NCBI GenBank assembly: GCA_002270465.1
Contig: NQOF01000002.1
Location: 620,001-684,000 of the forward strand
From: Blautia hominis
GTDB lineage: Bacteria > Bacillota > Clostridia > Lachnospirales > Lachnospiraceae
DNA length: 64,000 bases
Direction of reading: 5' to 3'
How positions within the stretch are numbered: the stretch's first letter is position 1; every line of letters begins with the position of its first letter. The position numbers were made by a program, and so were the translations under genes. The notes beneath the pieces were generated by a model. That model was not told the DNA's origin, did no database searches, and saw only the letters and a program-made list of their open reading frames with translations. This document shows positions 25,474 through 35,338 of the stretch, in pieces.

Positions 25474-26900
25474 AAGAAGAACTATTAAGTGTGGGTATTG
25501 ACTTGGGCACCAGCACCACGCAGCTTATTTTTTCCAGGCTGACAGTGGAGAATATGGCAACCAGTTATACGGTTCCCCGGATGGTGATAACAAAAAAAGA
25601 GATTCAGTACAAAAGTGATATTTATTTTACACCGCTGCTTGACCAAACCAGAATAGACTTTGGCAAAGTCCGGGAGATCGTAGAGAGAGAATATGAGAAA
25701 GCAGGCGTAAGAAAAGAGGAGATTGACACCGGGGCTGTGATCATCACAGGAGAGACAGCCCGAAAAGAAAATGCCAGTGAGGTGATCCACGCGCTCAGTG
25801 GATTTGCCGGTGATTTTGTGGTTGCCACGGCAGGGCCGGATTTGGAGAGTGTTATTTCCGGAAAAGGCGCGGGTACTGATCTCTATTCAAAGGAGCACCA
25901 CCTGACAGCAGTAAATATAGATATCGGCGGCGGAACCAGCAACCTGGCGGTATTTAAACGGGGAGATACAGTAGATACCGGCTGTCTGGATATTGGAGGC
26001 AGGCTGGTTAAGATTGACAAAGATACCGGACGGATCATATATATCGCACCTAAAATACAGAAGATCATTGATGCAGAAGGATGGGAATTGAGAATCGGGA
26101 CCATTGCCAGCGAAAATCTTCTGAAACCGCTTTTAATACAGATGACGGAGATACTGGAACAGAGTGTGGGGCTGCGCAGAGACAATCCTTATTATGAAAT
26201 GATGATCACGAACCAGGGGATTGATCTGTCGGGAGAGACTGCCTGTATCAGTTTTTCCGGCGGGGTAGCGGATGCGGTCTATCATCCGGAAAAATTCAGG
26301 GAACCCTTTATGTTCGGCGATATAGGTGTGCTGCTGGGGCGGGCTATCCGGGAGTCAAAATTGTTTCAGGATCTGCAGGTCATTGAGAGCGCGGAGACCA
26401 TTCGTGCCACCGTGGTAGGGGCCGGAAGCCATACAACTGACATAAGCGGCAGTACGATCACTTACACAAAGGAGCTGTTTCCGGTGAAGAACCTTCCCGT
26501 TTTGAAACTGAGCGAGGAGGAGAGCAGTCCAAAAGCCATGGGAAATGCCATCAGAAAAAAGCTGGAGTGGTTTATGGTGGAGGGCAGCATACAACAGGCA
26601 GCCATTGCATTTACGGGTGAAAACAATCCCAGTTTTTCCCGGATACAGGAATATGCAAAGGCTCTTCTGGAAGGCATGGAACCTCTTTTACATGCCAATC
26701 TGCCTCTGATCGTAGTTGTGGAAAATGATATGGCAAAGGTCCTGGGGCAGACCATGTATCACCTTCTGGAATGGAAGAAGGAAGTCATTTGTCTGGACGG
26801 CATCCATCTGGCGGAGGGAGAGTATATTGACATTGGCAGACCCATTGCGGAGGGAAGCGTACTCCCTGTGGTGGTCAAGACATTGGTATTTCATAAATGA
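25470..26900 (+). CDS. eutA: Ethanolamine ammonia-lyase reactivase EutA
   Basis: ATP-dependent chaperone-like factor that swaps damaged cobalamin out of EutBC. Actin-like ATPase signatures are the N-terminal VGIDLGTSTTQLIFS and IDIGGGTSNLAVF near residue 150, plus VGAGSHTTDISGS near 320. The length of 476 residues is normal. Coupled to eutP by a 4-base overlap. The TGA begins the 43-base repeat shared with pepD. Confidence 0.95.
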   Translation: MKEELLSVGIDLGTSTTQLIFSRLTVENMATSYTVPRMVITKKEIQYKSDIYFTPLLDQTRIDFGKVREIVEREYEKAGVRKEEIDTGAVIITGETARKENASEVIHALSGFAGDFVVATAGPDLESVISGKGAGTDLYSKEHHLTAVNIDIGGGTSNLAVFKRGDTVDTGCLDIGGRLVKIDKDTGRIIYIAPKIQKIIDAEGWELRIGTIASENLLKPLLIQMTEILEQSVGLRRDNPYYEMMITNQGIDLSGETACISFSGGVADAVYHPEKFREPFMFGDIGVLLGRAIRESKLFQDLQVIESAETIRATVVGAGSHTTDISGSTITYTKELFPVKNLPVLKLSEEESSPKAMGNAIRKKLEWFMVEGSIQQAAIAFTGENNPSFSRIQEYAKALLEGMEPLLHANLPLIVVVENDMAKVLGQTMYHLLEWKKEVICLDGIHLAEGEYIDIGRPIAEGSVLPVVVKTLVFHK

Positions 26901-26940
26901 TAGAAAGTATGTTCCGCGCACTTTCAATCGTCATGAATAA
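26898..26940 (+). repeat. 43-base 3'-end repeat, copy 2
   Basis: TGATAGAAAG..TCCGCG..GTCATGAATAA begins at the eutA stop. Hand alignment to 1664-1706 gives 35 of 43 identical. GAAAGT/ACTTTC form a 6-base stem, so it may be a small processing or pausing hairpin within the eut operon. Confidence 0.55.
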
Positions 26941-26991
26941 AAAATAACAGGAATCATGTGAACCGTAGCAAACAGAAGAAAGGAAGAAGCC

Positions 26992-28359
26992 ATGATTTTA
27001 AAAACGAAATTATTTGGACACGTTTATGCTTTTCAGTCATTAAAAGAAGTAATGGCAAAAGCCAACGAGGAAAAATCCGGAGACAAGCTGGCAGGCCTTG
27101 CGGCGGAGTCGGCCGAGGAACGGGTAGCAGCCAAAATCGTGTTATCCCAGATCACACTGGAAGATCTGCGGAACAATCCGGCTGTGCCTTATGAGACAGA
27201 TGAGGTGACTAGGATCATCCAGGATGACATCAGCGAACCTATTTACAATGAGATCAAAAGAATGACTGTCTCAGAACTCCGTGAGTGGATTCTGGATGAG
27301 GAGACCACAGGGGAAATGATCCGCCGGGTATCCCGGGGACTGACATCGGAAATGGTGGCTGCTGTTGCGAAAATCATGTCCAATCTGGACTTGGTATACG
27401 GAGCCAGAAAAATCCGTGTCACAGCACACTGTAATACCACCATCGGTGAGGAGGGGACCTTGTCCTCACGTCTTCAGCCGAATCACCCTACCGATGACCC
27501 GGACGGTATTATGGCGTCTCTTTTGGAGGGACTTACCTATGGCGCAGGGGACGCCCTTTTGGGGCTGAATCCGGTGGATGACTCTGCCGAGAGTGTTGCC
27601 AGGGTACTGCACCGTTTTGAGGAAGTAAAACAAAAACATCAGATTCCCACCCAGACCTGTGTGCTGGCGCATGTGACTACTCAGATGGAGGCCATCAGGA
27701 AAGGGGCACCTGCGGATTTGATCTTCCAGTCTATTGCCGGTTCAGAGATGGGAAACACAGCGTTTGGCTTTAACGCAGCTACCATTGAGGAGGCCCGCCA
27801 TCTTGCGCTGACAAAGGGAACTGCCCAGGGGCCGAATGTGATGTACTTTGAGACCGGGCAGGGCTCAGAGCTGTCCTCCGAAGCCCACCACGATACAGAC
27901 CAGGTGACCATGGAGGCCAGATGTTATGGATTTGCCCGCCATTTCTCACCGTTTCTGGTCAATACGGTTGTGGGGTTCATCGGACCGGAATATTTGTATG
28001 ACGGACGGCAGGTGAACCGTGCCGGGCTGGAGGACCATTTCATGGGGAAACTCTCCGGTATTCCCATGGGATGCGATGCCTGCTATACCAATCACATGAA
28101 GGCAGACCAGAACACCATAGAGGATCTGTCAGTACTTCTGACCGCTGCCGGCTGTAATTATTTTATGGGAATCCCACACGGGGATGATGTGATGCTCAAC
28201 TATCAGACAACCGGTTTTCATGAGACCGCGGCACTTCGTGAGATATTCGGCCTGACCGCTATTAAACCATTCCACAAGTGGCTGATGAAGATGGGATATG
28301 TGGACGAAAAGGGACATCTGACCGCCAGAGCAGGAGATGCATCCACATTGTTTGTTTAA
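26992..28359 (+). CDS. eutB: Ethanolamine ammonia-lyase large subunit
   Basis: Catalytic subunit of the adenosylcobalamin enzyme that converts ethanolamine to acetaldehyde and ammonia inside the microcompartment. Family blocks are visible: [25 protein letters not shown]-type N-terminus (seen from residue 4), [14 protein letters not shown], the TIM-barrel region around NTAFGFNA, and [13 protein letters not shown]. The 455 residues equal the family size. ATG has AAGGAAG upstream. Next gene is eutC, its obligate partner, 34 bases downstream. Confidence 0.97.
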   Translation: MILKTKLFGHVYAFQSLKEVMAKANEEKSGDKLAGLAAESAEERVAAKIVLSQITLEDLRNNPAVPYETDEVTRIIQDDISEPIYNEIKRMTVSELREWILDEETTGEMIRRVSRGLTSEMVAAVAKIMSNLDLVYGARKIRVTAHCNTTIGEEGTLSSRLQPNHPTDDPDGIMASLLEGLTYGAGDALLGLNPVDDSAESVARVLHRFEEVKQKHQIPTQTCVLAHVTTQMEAIRKGAPADLIFQSIAGSEMGNTAFGFNAATIEEARHLALTKGTAQGPNVMYFETGQGSELSSEAHHDTDQVTMEARCYGFARHFSPFLVNTVVGFIGPEYLYDGRQVNRAGLEDHFMGKLSGIPMGCDACYTNHMKADQNTIEDLSVLLTAAGCNYFMGIPHGDDVMLNYQTTGFHETAALREIFGLTAIKPFHKWLMKMGYVDEKGHLTARAGDASTLFV

Positions 28360-28393
28360 TCGTAACTATCTTACCAGAAGGAGGACTTATCAA

Positions 28394-29299
28394 GTGAGAG
28401 ATGATGAAATTAGATCCATGGTGGAAAAAATCCTGGATCAGATGTTAAATACTTCCGCAGCCCCTGAGCCTAAGCGTTCTGAGGTGATACAGACCACTGC
28501 GGAAGCACTGAAAAAGAAAGAGATACCGGCTGATTCCGGGGAATGTCTGGAGGATATTACAAAAACAGACCTGCGCCGCCAGCTTCTTGTAAAAGACCCT
28601 GTTGATGCAGAGGGGTATCTGGATATGAAAGCAAGGACACCTGCCAGGCTGGGGATCGGGAAGGCAGGGGCCAGATACCGGACAGCCACCATGCTGCGGG
28701 TGCGCGCAGACCATGCGGCGGCCCAGGATGCGGTGTTCAGCGATGTATCTGAAGAGTTTATTAAAAAATGCGGTTTTGTCTTTGTAAAAACCCTTTGCAA
28801 GGACAAAGATGAATATTTGACACGGCCTGATCTTGGGAGACGCTTTCCCGCAGATGAACTTGAGGTGATCCGAAAGACCTGCGGCAGCCATCCAAAAGTC
28901 CTTGTGATCGTGGGGGACGGCCTTTCCTCCTCCGCCATTGAGGCCAATGTGGAGGATATGATCCCTGCTATCCGCCAGGGCCTTCAGATGCATCAGATCA
29001 CCCTTCCCCCTGTCCTTTTTATCAAATATGCCAGAGTGGGGGCCATGGATGCGGTGGGAGAAGTGACGGATGCGGATGTGATCTGTATGCTGGTGGGAGA
29101 ACGGCCGGGCCTTGTGACCGCGGAATCCATGTCTGCCTATATTGCATATAAACCTAAGCATGGCCTTGCGGAGGCAAAACGTACCGTGATCAGCAATATC
29201 CACAAGGGCGGCACCACGGCCGTTGAGGCAGGCGCCCATGCGGCTGAACTGATCGTGAAGATGCTGGAGAAAAAGGCATCGGGAATAGATCTGAAATAA
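28394..29299 (+). CDS. eutC: Ethanolamine ammonia-lyase small subunit
   Basis: Cobalamin-binding subunit partner of EutB. Recognised by [45 protein letters not shown] and [19 protein letters not shown] at 28394 is the start: AAGGAGG lies 9 bases upstream, while the longer frame overlaps eutB without a site. The resulting N-terminus ([18 protein letters not shown]) is an amphipathic helix followed by an Ala/Pro/Glu linker, as expected for the known EutC encapsulation signal. 301 residues. Confidence 0.95.
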   Translation: MRDDEIRSMVEKILDQMLNTSAAPEPKRSEVIQTTAEALKKKEIPADSGECLEDITKTDLRRQLLVKDPVDAEGYLDMKARTPARLGIGKAGARYRTATMLRVRADHAAAQDAVFSDVSEEFIKKCGFVFVKTLCKDKDEYLTRPDLGRRFPADELEVIRKTCGSHPKVLVIVGDGLSSSAIEANVEDMIPAIRQGLQMHQITLPPVLFIKYARVGAMDAVGEVTDADVICMLVGERPGLVTAESMSAYIAYKPKHGLAEAKRTVISNIHKGGTTAVEAGAHAAELIVKMLEKKASGIDLK

Positions 29300-29321
29300 G
29301 CTGGAAATATTGGAGGAAATT

Positions 29322-29978
29322 ATGAAACATGATGAACTGCGTCCCGCGATTCTGGGAATCCGTATGATTTCCAATGTCAGCGAGGATCTGGCAAAAGCAC
29401 TGGAGCTGGGCCCCAGACATAAAAGCCTGGGGATCGTGACAGCAGATACAGACGATGTGCTCTACACGGCCCTTGATGAAGCTACGAAAGACGCAGACGT
29501 GGAGGTGGTCTATGCAAGATCCATGTATGCAGGCGCTGCCAATGCGTCCACGAAGCTGGCAGGTGAGGTCATCGGCATCATTGGAGGGCCAAGCCCTGCG
29601 GAAATCCGCAGCGGACTGAATTCCATCAGGAATTTTATGGAATATGGTCCCTGTTTTGTCAGCGCTAATGAGGATGACTCTATTGTTTATTACGCACACA
29701 CGGTATCACGTACGGGTTCTTATCTGTCAAAGACAGCAGGTATCCCCGAGGGGGAGGCACTGGCCTATCTGATCGCACCGCCTTTGGAGGCGGTTTATGG
29801 ATTGGATGCTGCGATGAAGGCAGCGGATGTGACCATGGTAGCTTTTTACGGCCCTCCGTCTGAGACCAATTTTGGCGGCGGTCTTCTCACCGGAAGCCAG
29901 TCCGCATGCAAGGCGGCCTGCTCTGCGTTCGCCCAGGCAGTGCAGACAGTGGCAGACGGGCCAAAAGATTTTGAATAA
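29322..29978 (+). CDS. eutL: EutL trimeric microcompartment shell protein
   Basis: Tandem-BMC-domain (BMC-T) shell trimer with a gated central pore. RPAILGIRMISNVSEDLAKAL opens the family N-terminus, and LGIVTADTDDVLYTALDEATK and GGPSPAEIRSGL follow. Start is ATG at 29322 behind GGAGG at 29311-29315; the frame continues upstream to a TTG that overlaps this site. 218 residues, the usual size. 22 bases after eutC and 20 before eutE. Confidence 0.95.
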   Translation: MKHDELRPAILGIRMISNVSEDLAKALELGPRHKSLGIVTADTDDVLYTALDEATKDADVEVVYARSMYAGAANASTKLAGEVIGIIGGPSPAEIRSGLNSIRNFMEYGPCFVSANEDDSIVYYAHTVSRTGSYLSKTAGIPEGEALAYLIAPPLEAVYGLDAAMKAADVTMVAFYGPPSETNFGGGLLTGSQSACKAACSAFAQAVQTVADGPKDFE

Positions 29979-29998
29979 GGGAAAAGGAGAGTGAACCA

Positions 29999-31477
29999 AT
30001 GGAATTAAAGGATAAAGACTTAGTTTCCGTCCAGGAGACAAGAAATCTGCTTCTGGAAGCGGAAAAAGCACAGCGGGAATTGGCACGTATGGACCAGGAC
30101 CAGATTGACCGTATTGTAAAAGCGATCAGCGACGCCGGAGCTGCCCATGCAGAAGAACTTGCAAAAGCTGCCCAGCAGGAGACCGGTTTTGGAAAATGGC
30201 AGGATAAGGTGATCAAGAATATGTTTGCCGCCAGAGTGGTCTACGATGCCGTAAAGAAGGAAAAGACAGTGGGGATCCTCCATGAGGACAAGGAGCGAAA
30301 GGTGTGGGATATCGGCACGCCGGTGGGGGTGATAGCCGGGATCGTTCCCTCCACAAACCCTACCTCAACGGTTATTTACAAAGCAATGATAGCCTTAAAG
30401 GGCGGCAATGCCATTGTATTTTCTCCCCATCCGGGAGCTAAAAAATGTATCCTGGAAACAGTGCGGATCATCTCCCGGGCCGCATGTGAGGCTGGCTGCC
30501 CAAAAGGGGCAATATCAGCCATCAGTGTGCCTACTATGGAGGCCACACAGGCACTGATGAAGAATGACCGCACAGCTCTGATCCTGGCAACCGGCGGCGG
30601 AGCCATGGTTAAATCCGCCTATTCATCAGGAACACCTGCCATCGGCGTGGGCGCAGGCAACGGCCCGGCATTTATTGACAAGAGCGCAGATGTAAGAAGA
30701 GCAGTAAAACAGATCCTGGACTCCAAGACCTTTGATAACGGTACCATCTGTGCCTCTGAGCAGTCCATTATTGTGGAGCGCTGCATGGAGGAAAAAGTAG
30801 TGGAGGAGCTGAAATCCCAGGGCGCCTTTGTGCTGACCCAGGAACAGTCCAGGCAGCTTGGAAAGTTCATTCTGCGGGCCGGCGGCACCATGAATCCTAT
30901 GATCGTGGGAAAAACATGTGCTCAGATCGCAGAGTACGCGGGCCTCTGCGGCGTTCCGTCCTCAGCCAGAGTACTGGTGGGAAGAGAGACGAAAGTGGGA
31001 GCAGATGCACCCTATTCCAGGGAGAAACTGGCTCCCATCCTGGGACTTTTTGTGGAAGAAAATACTGACAGGGTGCTGGAGAGAAGCATTGAGATCCTTC
31101 ATATGGAAGGTGCGGGACACACCTTTTCCATGCACGCAGAGGATGAAGCGCTGGTGAGAAAATTTGCACTGCAGATCCCCGCATCCCGTTTCCTGGTCAA
31201 TACACCGGGAGCGCTGGGCGGTATCGGAGCAACCACAGGTCTATTCCCGGCCCTGACACTGGGCTGCGGCGCAGTGGGAGGAAGTTCCTCCTCCAACAAC
31301 ATCGGGCCTCTTGATCTGATCAACATCAAACGTGTGGCATTTGGTACAAAAGAACTGGAAGAGATCCGCAGGGAAAGCGAGAGCACGCAGGATACTTCAC
31401 GGATATCCGGCGGCAGCCAGGTAAGCCAGGAACTGATCAATGCCATTGTGGACAAAATTGTAAAAGAATTCGTCTGA
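29999..31477 (+). CDS. eutE: CoA-acylating acetaldehyde dehydrogenase EutE
   Basis: Oxidises acetaldehyde to acetyl-CoA with NAD and CoA. NAD-binding block GVIAGIVPSTNPTST near residue 110, then ALILATGGGAMVKSAYSSG near 195, and the catalytic Cys in DNGTICASEQSII near 250. The C-terminus, after a Ser/Gly linker, is SQELINAIVDKIVKEFV, an amphipathic helix of the cargo-tag type. The N-terminus lacks such a tag. Length 492 residues. ATG follows AAAGGAGAG. Confidence 0.95.
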   Translation: MELKDKDLVSVQETRNLLLEAEKAQRELARMDQDQIDRIVKAISDAGAAHAEELAKAAQQETGFGKWQDKVIKNMFAARVVYDAVKKEKTVGILHEDKERKVWDIGTPVGVIAGIVPSTNPTSTVIYKAMIALKGGNAIVFSPHPGAKKCILETVRIISRAACEAGCPKGAISAISVPTMEATQALMKNDRTALILATGGGAMVKSAYSSGTPAIGVGAGNGPAFIDKSADVRRAVKQILDSKTFDNGTICASEQSIIVERCMEEKVVEELKSQGAFVLTQEQSRQLGKFILRAGGTMNPMIVGKTCAQIAEYAGLCGVPSSARVLVGRETKVGADAPYSREKLAPILGLFVEENTDRVLERSIEILHMEGAGHTFSMHAEDEALVRKFALQIPASRFLVNTPGALGGIGATTGLFPALTLGCGAVGGSSSSNNIGPLDLINIKRVAFGTKELEEIRRESESTQDTSRISGGSQVSQELINAIVDKIVKEFV

Positions 31478-31597
31478 ATGAATTTAGATAAATGTAGAAT
31501 ACTAACAGAGAAAGTATCGTATCCTGCCAGGCGTTTTCCTAGGGGTACAAAATAGTTAAAGTGTTGAAAATTGGAGAATATTTGGAGGTAAATCATT
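31478..31597 (+). other. Gap between eutE and eutM
   Basis: 120 bases, the longest gap inside the eut operon. It holds TTGGAGG, the eutM ribosome site, and a weak stem around CCAGG/CCTAGGGG at 31525-31547. A separate promoter or RNA cleavage site for the highly expressed shell gene is possible but not shown. Confidence 0.3.
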
Positions 31598-31915
31598 ATG
31601 GCAAATACAAACGCATTAGGTATGATTGAAACAAAAGGACTTGTGGGAGCCATTGAGGCAGCAGATGCCATGGTTAAAGCTGCCAATGTGGCGTTAGTGG
31701 GAAAGGAAAGCATTGGTGCCGGATTAGTCACCGTTATGGTGCGCGGAGATGTGGGCGCGGTCAAGGCAGCCACCGATGCAGGGGCGTCAGCAGCAGAGCG
31801 TGTGGGAGAACTGGTGTCCGTACACGTGATTCCCCGTCCTCACACAGAAGTGGATGTGATCCTGCCTCATCAGCTTGAAAAGAGCACAGGAACTTCCTTT
31901 ACAGAAGAGGCCTGA
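31598..31915 (+). CDS. eutM: EutM/PduA-type hexameric shell protein (BMC-H)
   Basis: Main facet protein of the microcompartment shell. The single BMC domain begins [26 protein letters not shown] and continues with [19 protein letters not shown]. The [12 protein letters not shown] end is also typical. 105 residues. ATG has TTTGGAGG about 9 bases upstream. The only canonical BMC-H gene in the operon. Confidence 0.97.
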   Translation: MANTNALGMIETKGLVGAIEAADAMVKAANVALVGKESIGAGLVTVMVRGDVGAVKAATDAGASAAERVGELVSVHVIPRPHTEVDVILPHQLEKSTGTSFTEEA

Positions 31916-31983
31916 GGTAACGGTTCAGCTTGATGAACTGATACGGTCTGAGAAAAAAACGTCCGGCTATTAGGAGCAGAAAA

Positions 31984-32580
31984 ATGGAAGAACAGGAAAA
32001 AATCCGCCGGATCGTGGCGGAGGCGGTCAGGGAAACCCTGGATAAAAAACCGGAAAAACCCGAACACATGACCCATTTAAGAGGAGACCAACTGGTATAT
32101 AAGGACCATCCAAGAATTGCCTTCCGGGGAGCTATTGACTCCCTGGAGGCAGAGATCATCATTTTACAGACTATCACGGAAAAGCAGGATCTGCACACGC
32201 TCACGGAGGATCTGGAGGAGATTATCAAAACTATCCGCTGGCTTCTGCGGTGCGAGGTATCCGGGGAGCCTGTGGGTGAGATCACCATGCAGGGGCTGGA
32301 CACAGACGCCATGCGGGCCCACTCCCATCATCCAAGCCAGTATTATGGTATGAAGCATTTCCTTCCCACCTACTGTCATAATGAAATTGTGGCATATTTA
32401 AACAAGCTGAGAACAAAGGCCAGAGAGACGGAACTCATTGCATACCGTGCCTTTAAAACAGATACCGGCGATGTGGAGCGGGAAGATATCATACGCGTTT
32501 TAAACCGGCTGTCCTCTTTGTTCTGGATCATGATGTTCAAGTATTTGACTGGAAAATATGGAGGAGCGTATGAACGTTGA
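31984..32580 (+). CDS. eutT: EutT-like corrinoid adenosyltransferase
   Basis: Makes adenosylcobalamin from ATP and cob(I)alamin for EutBC. MTHLRGDQLVYKDHPRIAFRGAIDSLEA-type residues (seen from about residue 30) match the EutT group, with two helical blocks after. I do not see the HX11CCX2C metal motif known from the Salmonella enzyme, so it resembles the metal-independent Listeria-type. The N-terminus EEQEKIRRIVAEAVRETL is an amphipathic helix like the cargo tags of its neighbours. Its stop overlaps the next ATG by 11 bases. Confidence 0.85.
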   Translation: MEEQEKIRRIVAEAVRETLDKKPEKPEHMTHLRGDQLVYKDHPRIAFRGAIDSLEAEIIILQTITEKQDLHTLTEDLEEIIKTIRWLLRCEVSGEPVGEITMQGLDTDAMRAHSHHPSQYYGMKHFLPTYCHNEIVAYLNKLRTKARETELIAYRAFKTDTGDVEREDIIRVLNRLSSLFWIMMFKYLTGKYGGAYER

Positions 32581-33193
32581 GGTAGAGGCAGTAGTTGAGG
32601 CAGTTGTCAGGGAGCTGAAAGATAAGATGATGGTGGAGGTGGAGGCCTCCGGCAGACATGTGCACTTGTCACGGGAAGATGTGGAGCGGTTATTCGGCAA
32701 AGGATACAGGCTTACAAAAGTCAGGGATCTATCCCAGCCAGGTCAGTATGTCTGCAAGGAGAGGGTATCCCTTACAGGACCGAAAGGAACGATTCACGGT
32801 GTGGTTATCCTGGGGCCTGAGAGAGGGGAGACCCAGGCGGAGGTGTCCATGACAGATACCCTTGCCCTGGGGATCCGTCCGCCTGTAAGACTGAGCGGAG
32901 ATATAGCGGGAACACCGGGAATTACCATCTCAAACGGGGACAGGCAGATTGTCACGGATAAAGGAGTGATCATAGCTAAGCGTCATATGCATATCACACC
33001 TGAGGATGCCCGGAGACTGCATGTAAAAGACAAAGAAGCCCTGAAGATCAAAGTTTACGGAAGCCGTCCGGTTATTTTTGAGGATACCATTGCCAGGGTC
33101 AGCAGTGAGTTTCAGACCTATGTTCATATTGACTATGACGAGGCAAATGCCTGTGGGTTTGAAAAAGGCACCTTTTGCCGTATCATCCGGTAA
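32570..33193 (+). CDS. pduL: PduL-type phosphotransacylase (EutD role)
   Basis: Converts acetyl-CoA and phosphate to acetyl phosphate, recycling CoA inside the shell. It is the PduL family, not the Pta family used by enterobacterial EutD. Zinc ligands lie in GRHVHLS near residue 29 and KRHMHITPEDA near 138. ATG at 32570 has GGAGG just upstream and overlaps eutT. The N-terminal 20 residues (NVEVEAVVEAVVRELKDK) form a predicted encapsulation helix. 207 residues. Confidence 0.92.
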   Translation: MNVEVEAVVEAVVRELKDKMMVEVEASGRHVHLSREDVERLFGKGYRLTKVRDLSQPGQYVCKERVSLTGPKGTIHGVVILGPERGETQAEVSMTDTLALGIRPPVRLSGDIAGTPGITISNGDRQIVTDKGVIIAKRHMHITPEDARRLHVKDKEALKIKVYGSRPVIFEDTIARVSSEFQTYVHIDYDEANACGFEKGTFCRIIR

Positions 33194-33231
33194 TTGCCGC
33201 GTCTTTCAGGGGTGTAAAGGAGGATGTGCTT

Positions 33232-33912
33232 ATGGATACATGGAAGACAAAAGGAACGGACCGTTTGATCGAGGATGTCATAGAGGAAGTAAAGGCCCGC
33301 CTTGGTAAGATACAGGAGGAGTCCTGTGGGGCTTCCCACACCGGAAAAGTCCTGGTACTTGGGAAACTGGATCAGGCAGAAGAAAATATGCTGCGGTCCT
33401 TTGCCAATATCTGTACTTCCCCGGAAATAGGAGAATGGGATTTTATTGTGGCTGCACAGGTCTCCGCCGGCCTGCTGGCCTTTACTGCACTGGGAATACC
33501 CGGGCAGCCGGAAGCAAAATGGATCCTTGAAGCCCTGCTTGGCGGGAAGAAAGTCTATTTTCTGGAAAAAGGTCTGGAATACCGGAAATACAGGGAGACT
33601 TCCTACAAGGCTTTATATCAGAAATACCAGGAATATGAGGAAGAGATCAGACGTTTTGGCGGTGAGATCGTAACCGGTATACAGGAGGCGGCAGAACTTG
33701 AAATGCGGGTACAAAAAAATGCCTGCATAATAGCAGAAAATGACAGTGCGCCCTTTGATCTGACAAGGCTTAAACTGCTGGGAGAAGCAGACCTTGGGAG
33801 ACTGCGCGGGACCGGATACCGGACGGTTTTGATCGGAAGAAAGACTATTATAACACCCCTGGCCAAAGACTATATTTCCAATCATAATCTGACAGTCAGA
33901 AGACAGCAGTGA
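33232..33912 (+). CDS. Uncharacterised Eut-operon protein (flavoprotein-like)
   Basis: A protein found in eut operons of Clostridia and relatives (to my knowledge TIGR02536 type) with no assigned function. Middle blocks DFIVAAQVSAGLLAFTALGIPG and GGKKVYFLEKGLEYRKY suggest a Rossmann-like or flavoprotein fold. The N-terminus has RLIEDVIEEVKARL, another helix of the cargo-tag type. ATG at 33232 follows AAGGAGG by 8 bases; the longer frame overlaps pduL without a site. 226 residues. It lies between pduL and eutN. Confidence 0.75.
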   Translation: MDTWKTKGTDRLIEDVIEEVKARLGKIQEESCGASHTGKVLVLGKLDQAEENMLRSFANICTSPEIGEWDFIVAAQVSAGLLAFTALGIPGQPEAKWILEALLGGKKVYFLEKGLEYRKYRETSYKALYQKYQEYEEEIRRFGGEIVTGIQEAAELEMRVQKNACIIAENDSAPFDLTRLKLLGEADLGRLRGTGYRTVLIGRKTIITPLAKDYISNHNLTVRRQQ

Positions 33913-33921
33913 GGTACACGA

Positions 33922-34197
33922 ATGGAAATCGGAACAGTAATCGGAAGTGTATGGGCCACCAAAAAAGACGAGGCGATCAGCGGACAGAAGCTGCTGGTGA
34001 TTGATGTGATGAAACGGTACAGGCAGGAAAAAGAGTCCCTGCTGGTTGCCGCAGACGTGATCGGCGCCGGTGTGGGAGATATGGTCCTGATCTGCCGGGG
34101 AAATTCCGCAAGGATGGTTGTGGGAAACGGAAAAACACCGGTGGATGCAGCCATTGTGGGAATTATAGATACTCTGGATATACATGAGGAGGTATGA
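33922..34197 (+). CDS. eutN: EutN/CcmL-type pentameric vertex protein (BMC-P)
   Basis: Caps the shell vertices. IGTVIGSVWATKKDEAISGQKLL is the family N-terminus, with AADVIGAGVGDMVLICRG and AIVGIIDTLDI after. 91 residues. Nine bases after the preceding stop; its 3' end carries the AGGAGG that serves eutH. Confidence 0.96.
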   Translation: MEIGTVIGSVWATKKDEAISGQKLLVIDVMKRYRQEKESLLVAADVIGAGVGDMVLICRGNSARMVVGNGKTPVDAAIVGIIDTLDIHEEV

Positions 34198-34199
34198 CG

Positions 34200-35291
34200 T
34201 TGAGCATCAATGAGATAATTATATACATTATGGTAATATTTGCGGCTCTGGGAGCATTGGACAGGATATTCGGCAGCCGTTTTGGATTGGGAGAGAAGTT
34301 TGAGGAAGGAATCATGGCAATTGGTGCACTGTCTGTCTCCATGGTGGGGATCATCGCTTTGGCACCTGTCATCGCCAATCTTTTGAAGCCTGTGATCGTG
34401 CCGGTATTCGGCCTTTTGGGCGCTGACCCGGCTATGTTTGCCGGTTCTATTCTGGCAAATGACATGGGCGGCGCACCTCTGGCACAGGCGTTGGCTCTGA
34501 ATGAAGATGCCGGTAATTTCGGCGGTCTGATCGTTGGCGCTATGCTGGGGCCTACCATTGTGTTTACCATTCCAGTAGCCCTTGGGATCATCAGGGAGGA
34601 GGACCGGAAATACCTGGCAACAGGTGTACTTGCAGGTGTCATTACCATTCCGATCGGTTCGTTTGTTGGCGGTCTGGTGGCAGGATATTCCATTGTTATG
34701 GTGCTTAAGAATCTGATTCCTATCATTATTTTTGCCGTTTTGATCGCTCTTGGGCTGTGGAAGTTTGAAAATGCCATGGTAAAGGGCTTCACGTATTTCG
34801 GTAAGTTTGTGGTGGCAGTGATCACTTTGGGTCTCGGGGTGGGTATCATAGAACAGCTCACAGGAATTGTGCTGATCCCCGGTATGAATCCTATCAGTGA
34901 GGGATTTGAGGTGGTGGCAGATATTGCCATTGTACTGGCAGGCGCATTTCCTCTGGTGTATGTGATCACGAAAGTGTTTAAAAAGCCGCTCATGGGTCTG
35001 GGAAAAGTGCTGGGTATGAATGAGATGGCAGCAGCAGGACTGGTTGCAAGCCTTGCGAACAGCATTCCTATGTTTGGTATGATGAAAGACATGGATGACA
35101 GGGGAAAGGTGCTGAATGTGGCCTTTGCGGTTTCAGCGGCTTTTGTGTTTGGAGACCATCTTGGTTTTACTGCAGGATTTAATCAGGATATGATCTTTCC
35201 TATGATCGTGGGAAAACTGGTGGGTGGGATTACAGCGGTAATCGCTGCTTTGGTTTTGGTACGGAGCAAAGGGGCGGCAAAAGAAGTGTAG
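34200..35291 (+). CDS. eutH: Ethanolamine transporter EutH
   Basis: Polytopic membrane protein that lets ethanolamine in at low concentration or low pH. About ten TM segments, starting with INEIIIYIMVIFAALGALDR; conserved ANDMGGAPLA near residue 90 and GFTAGFNQDMI near 325. TTG at 34200 is preferred: AGGAGG lies 7 bases upstream, while the ATG at 34194 is only 1 base from it. The TTG start gives the family-typical MSINEI. 363 residues. Confidence 0.93.
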   Translation: MSINEIIIYIMVIFAALGALDRIFGSRFGLGEKFEEGIMAIGALSVSMVGIIALAPVIANLLKPVIVPVFGLLGADPAMFAGSILANDMGGAPLAQALALNEDAGNFGGLIVGAMLGPTIVFTIPVALGIIREEDRKYLATGVLAGVITIPIGSFVGGLVAGYSIVMVLKNLIPIIIFAVLIALGLWKFENAMVKGFTYFGKFVVAVITLGLGVGIIEQLTGIVLIPGMNPISEGFEVVADIAIVLAGAFPLVYVITKVFKKPLMGLGKVLGMNEMAAAGLVASLANSIPMFGMMKDMDDRGKVLNVAFAVSAAFVFGDHLGFTAGFNQDMIFPMIVGKLVGGITAVIAALVLVRSKGAAKEV

Positions 35292-35338
35292 GCGTCGATG
35301 TGGTGTGCATAGAGAAGTGTGAAGGTAGGGTGTAGGTA

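Noticed and set aside
28337-28393. Extension of eutC overlapping eutB
   Set aside because: AAGGAGG directs initiation to the GTG at 28394, which gives the expected targeting helix.
31478-31597. EutV antiterminator hairpins ahead of eutM
   Set aside because: Only one weak stem was found; the paired hairpins expected for ANTAR binding are not evident.
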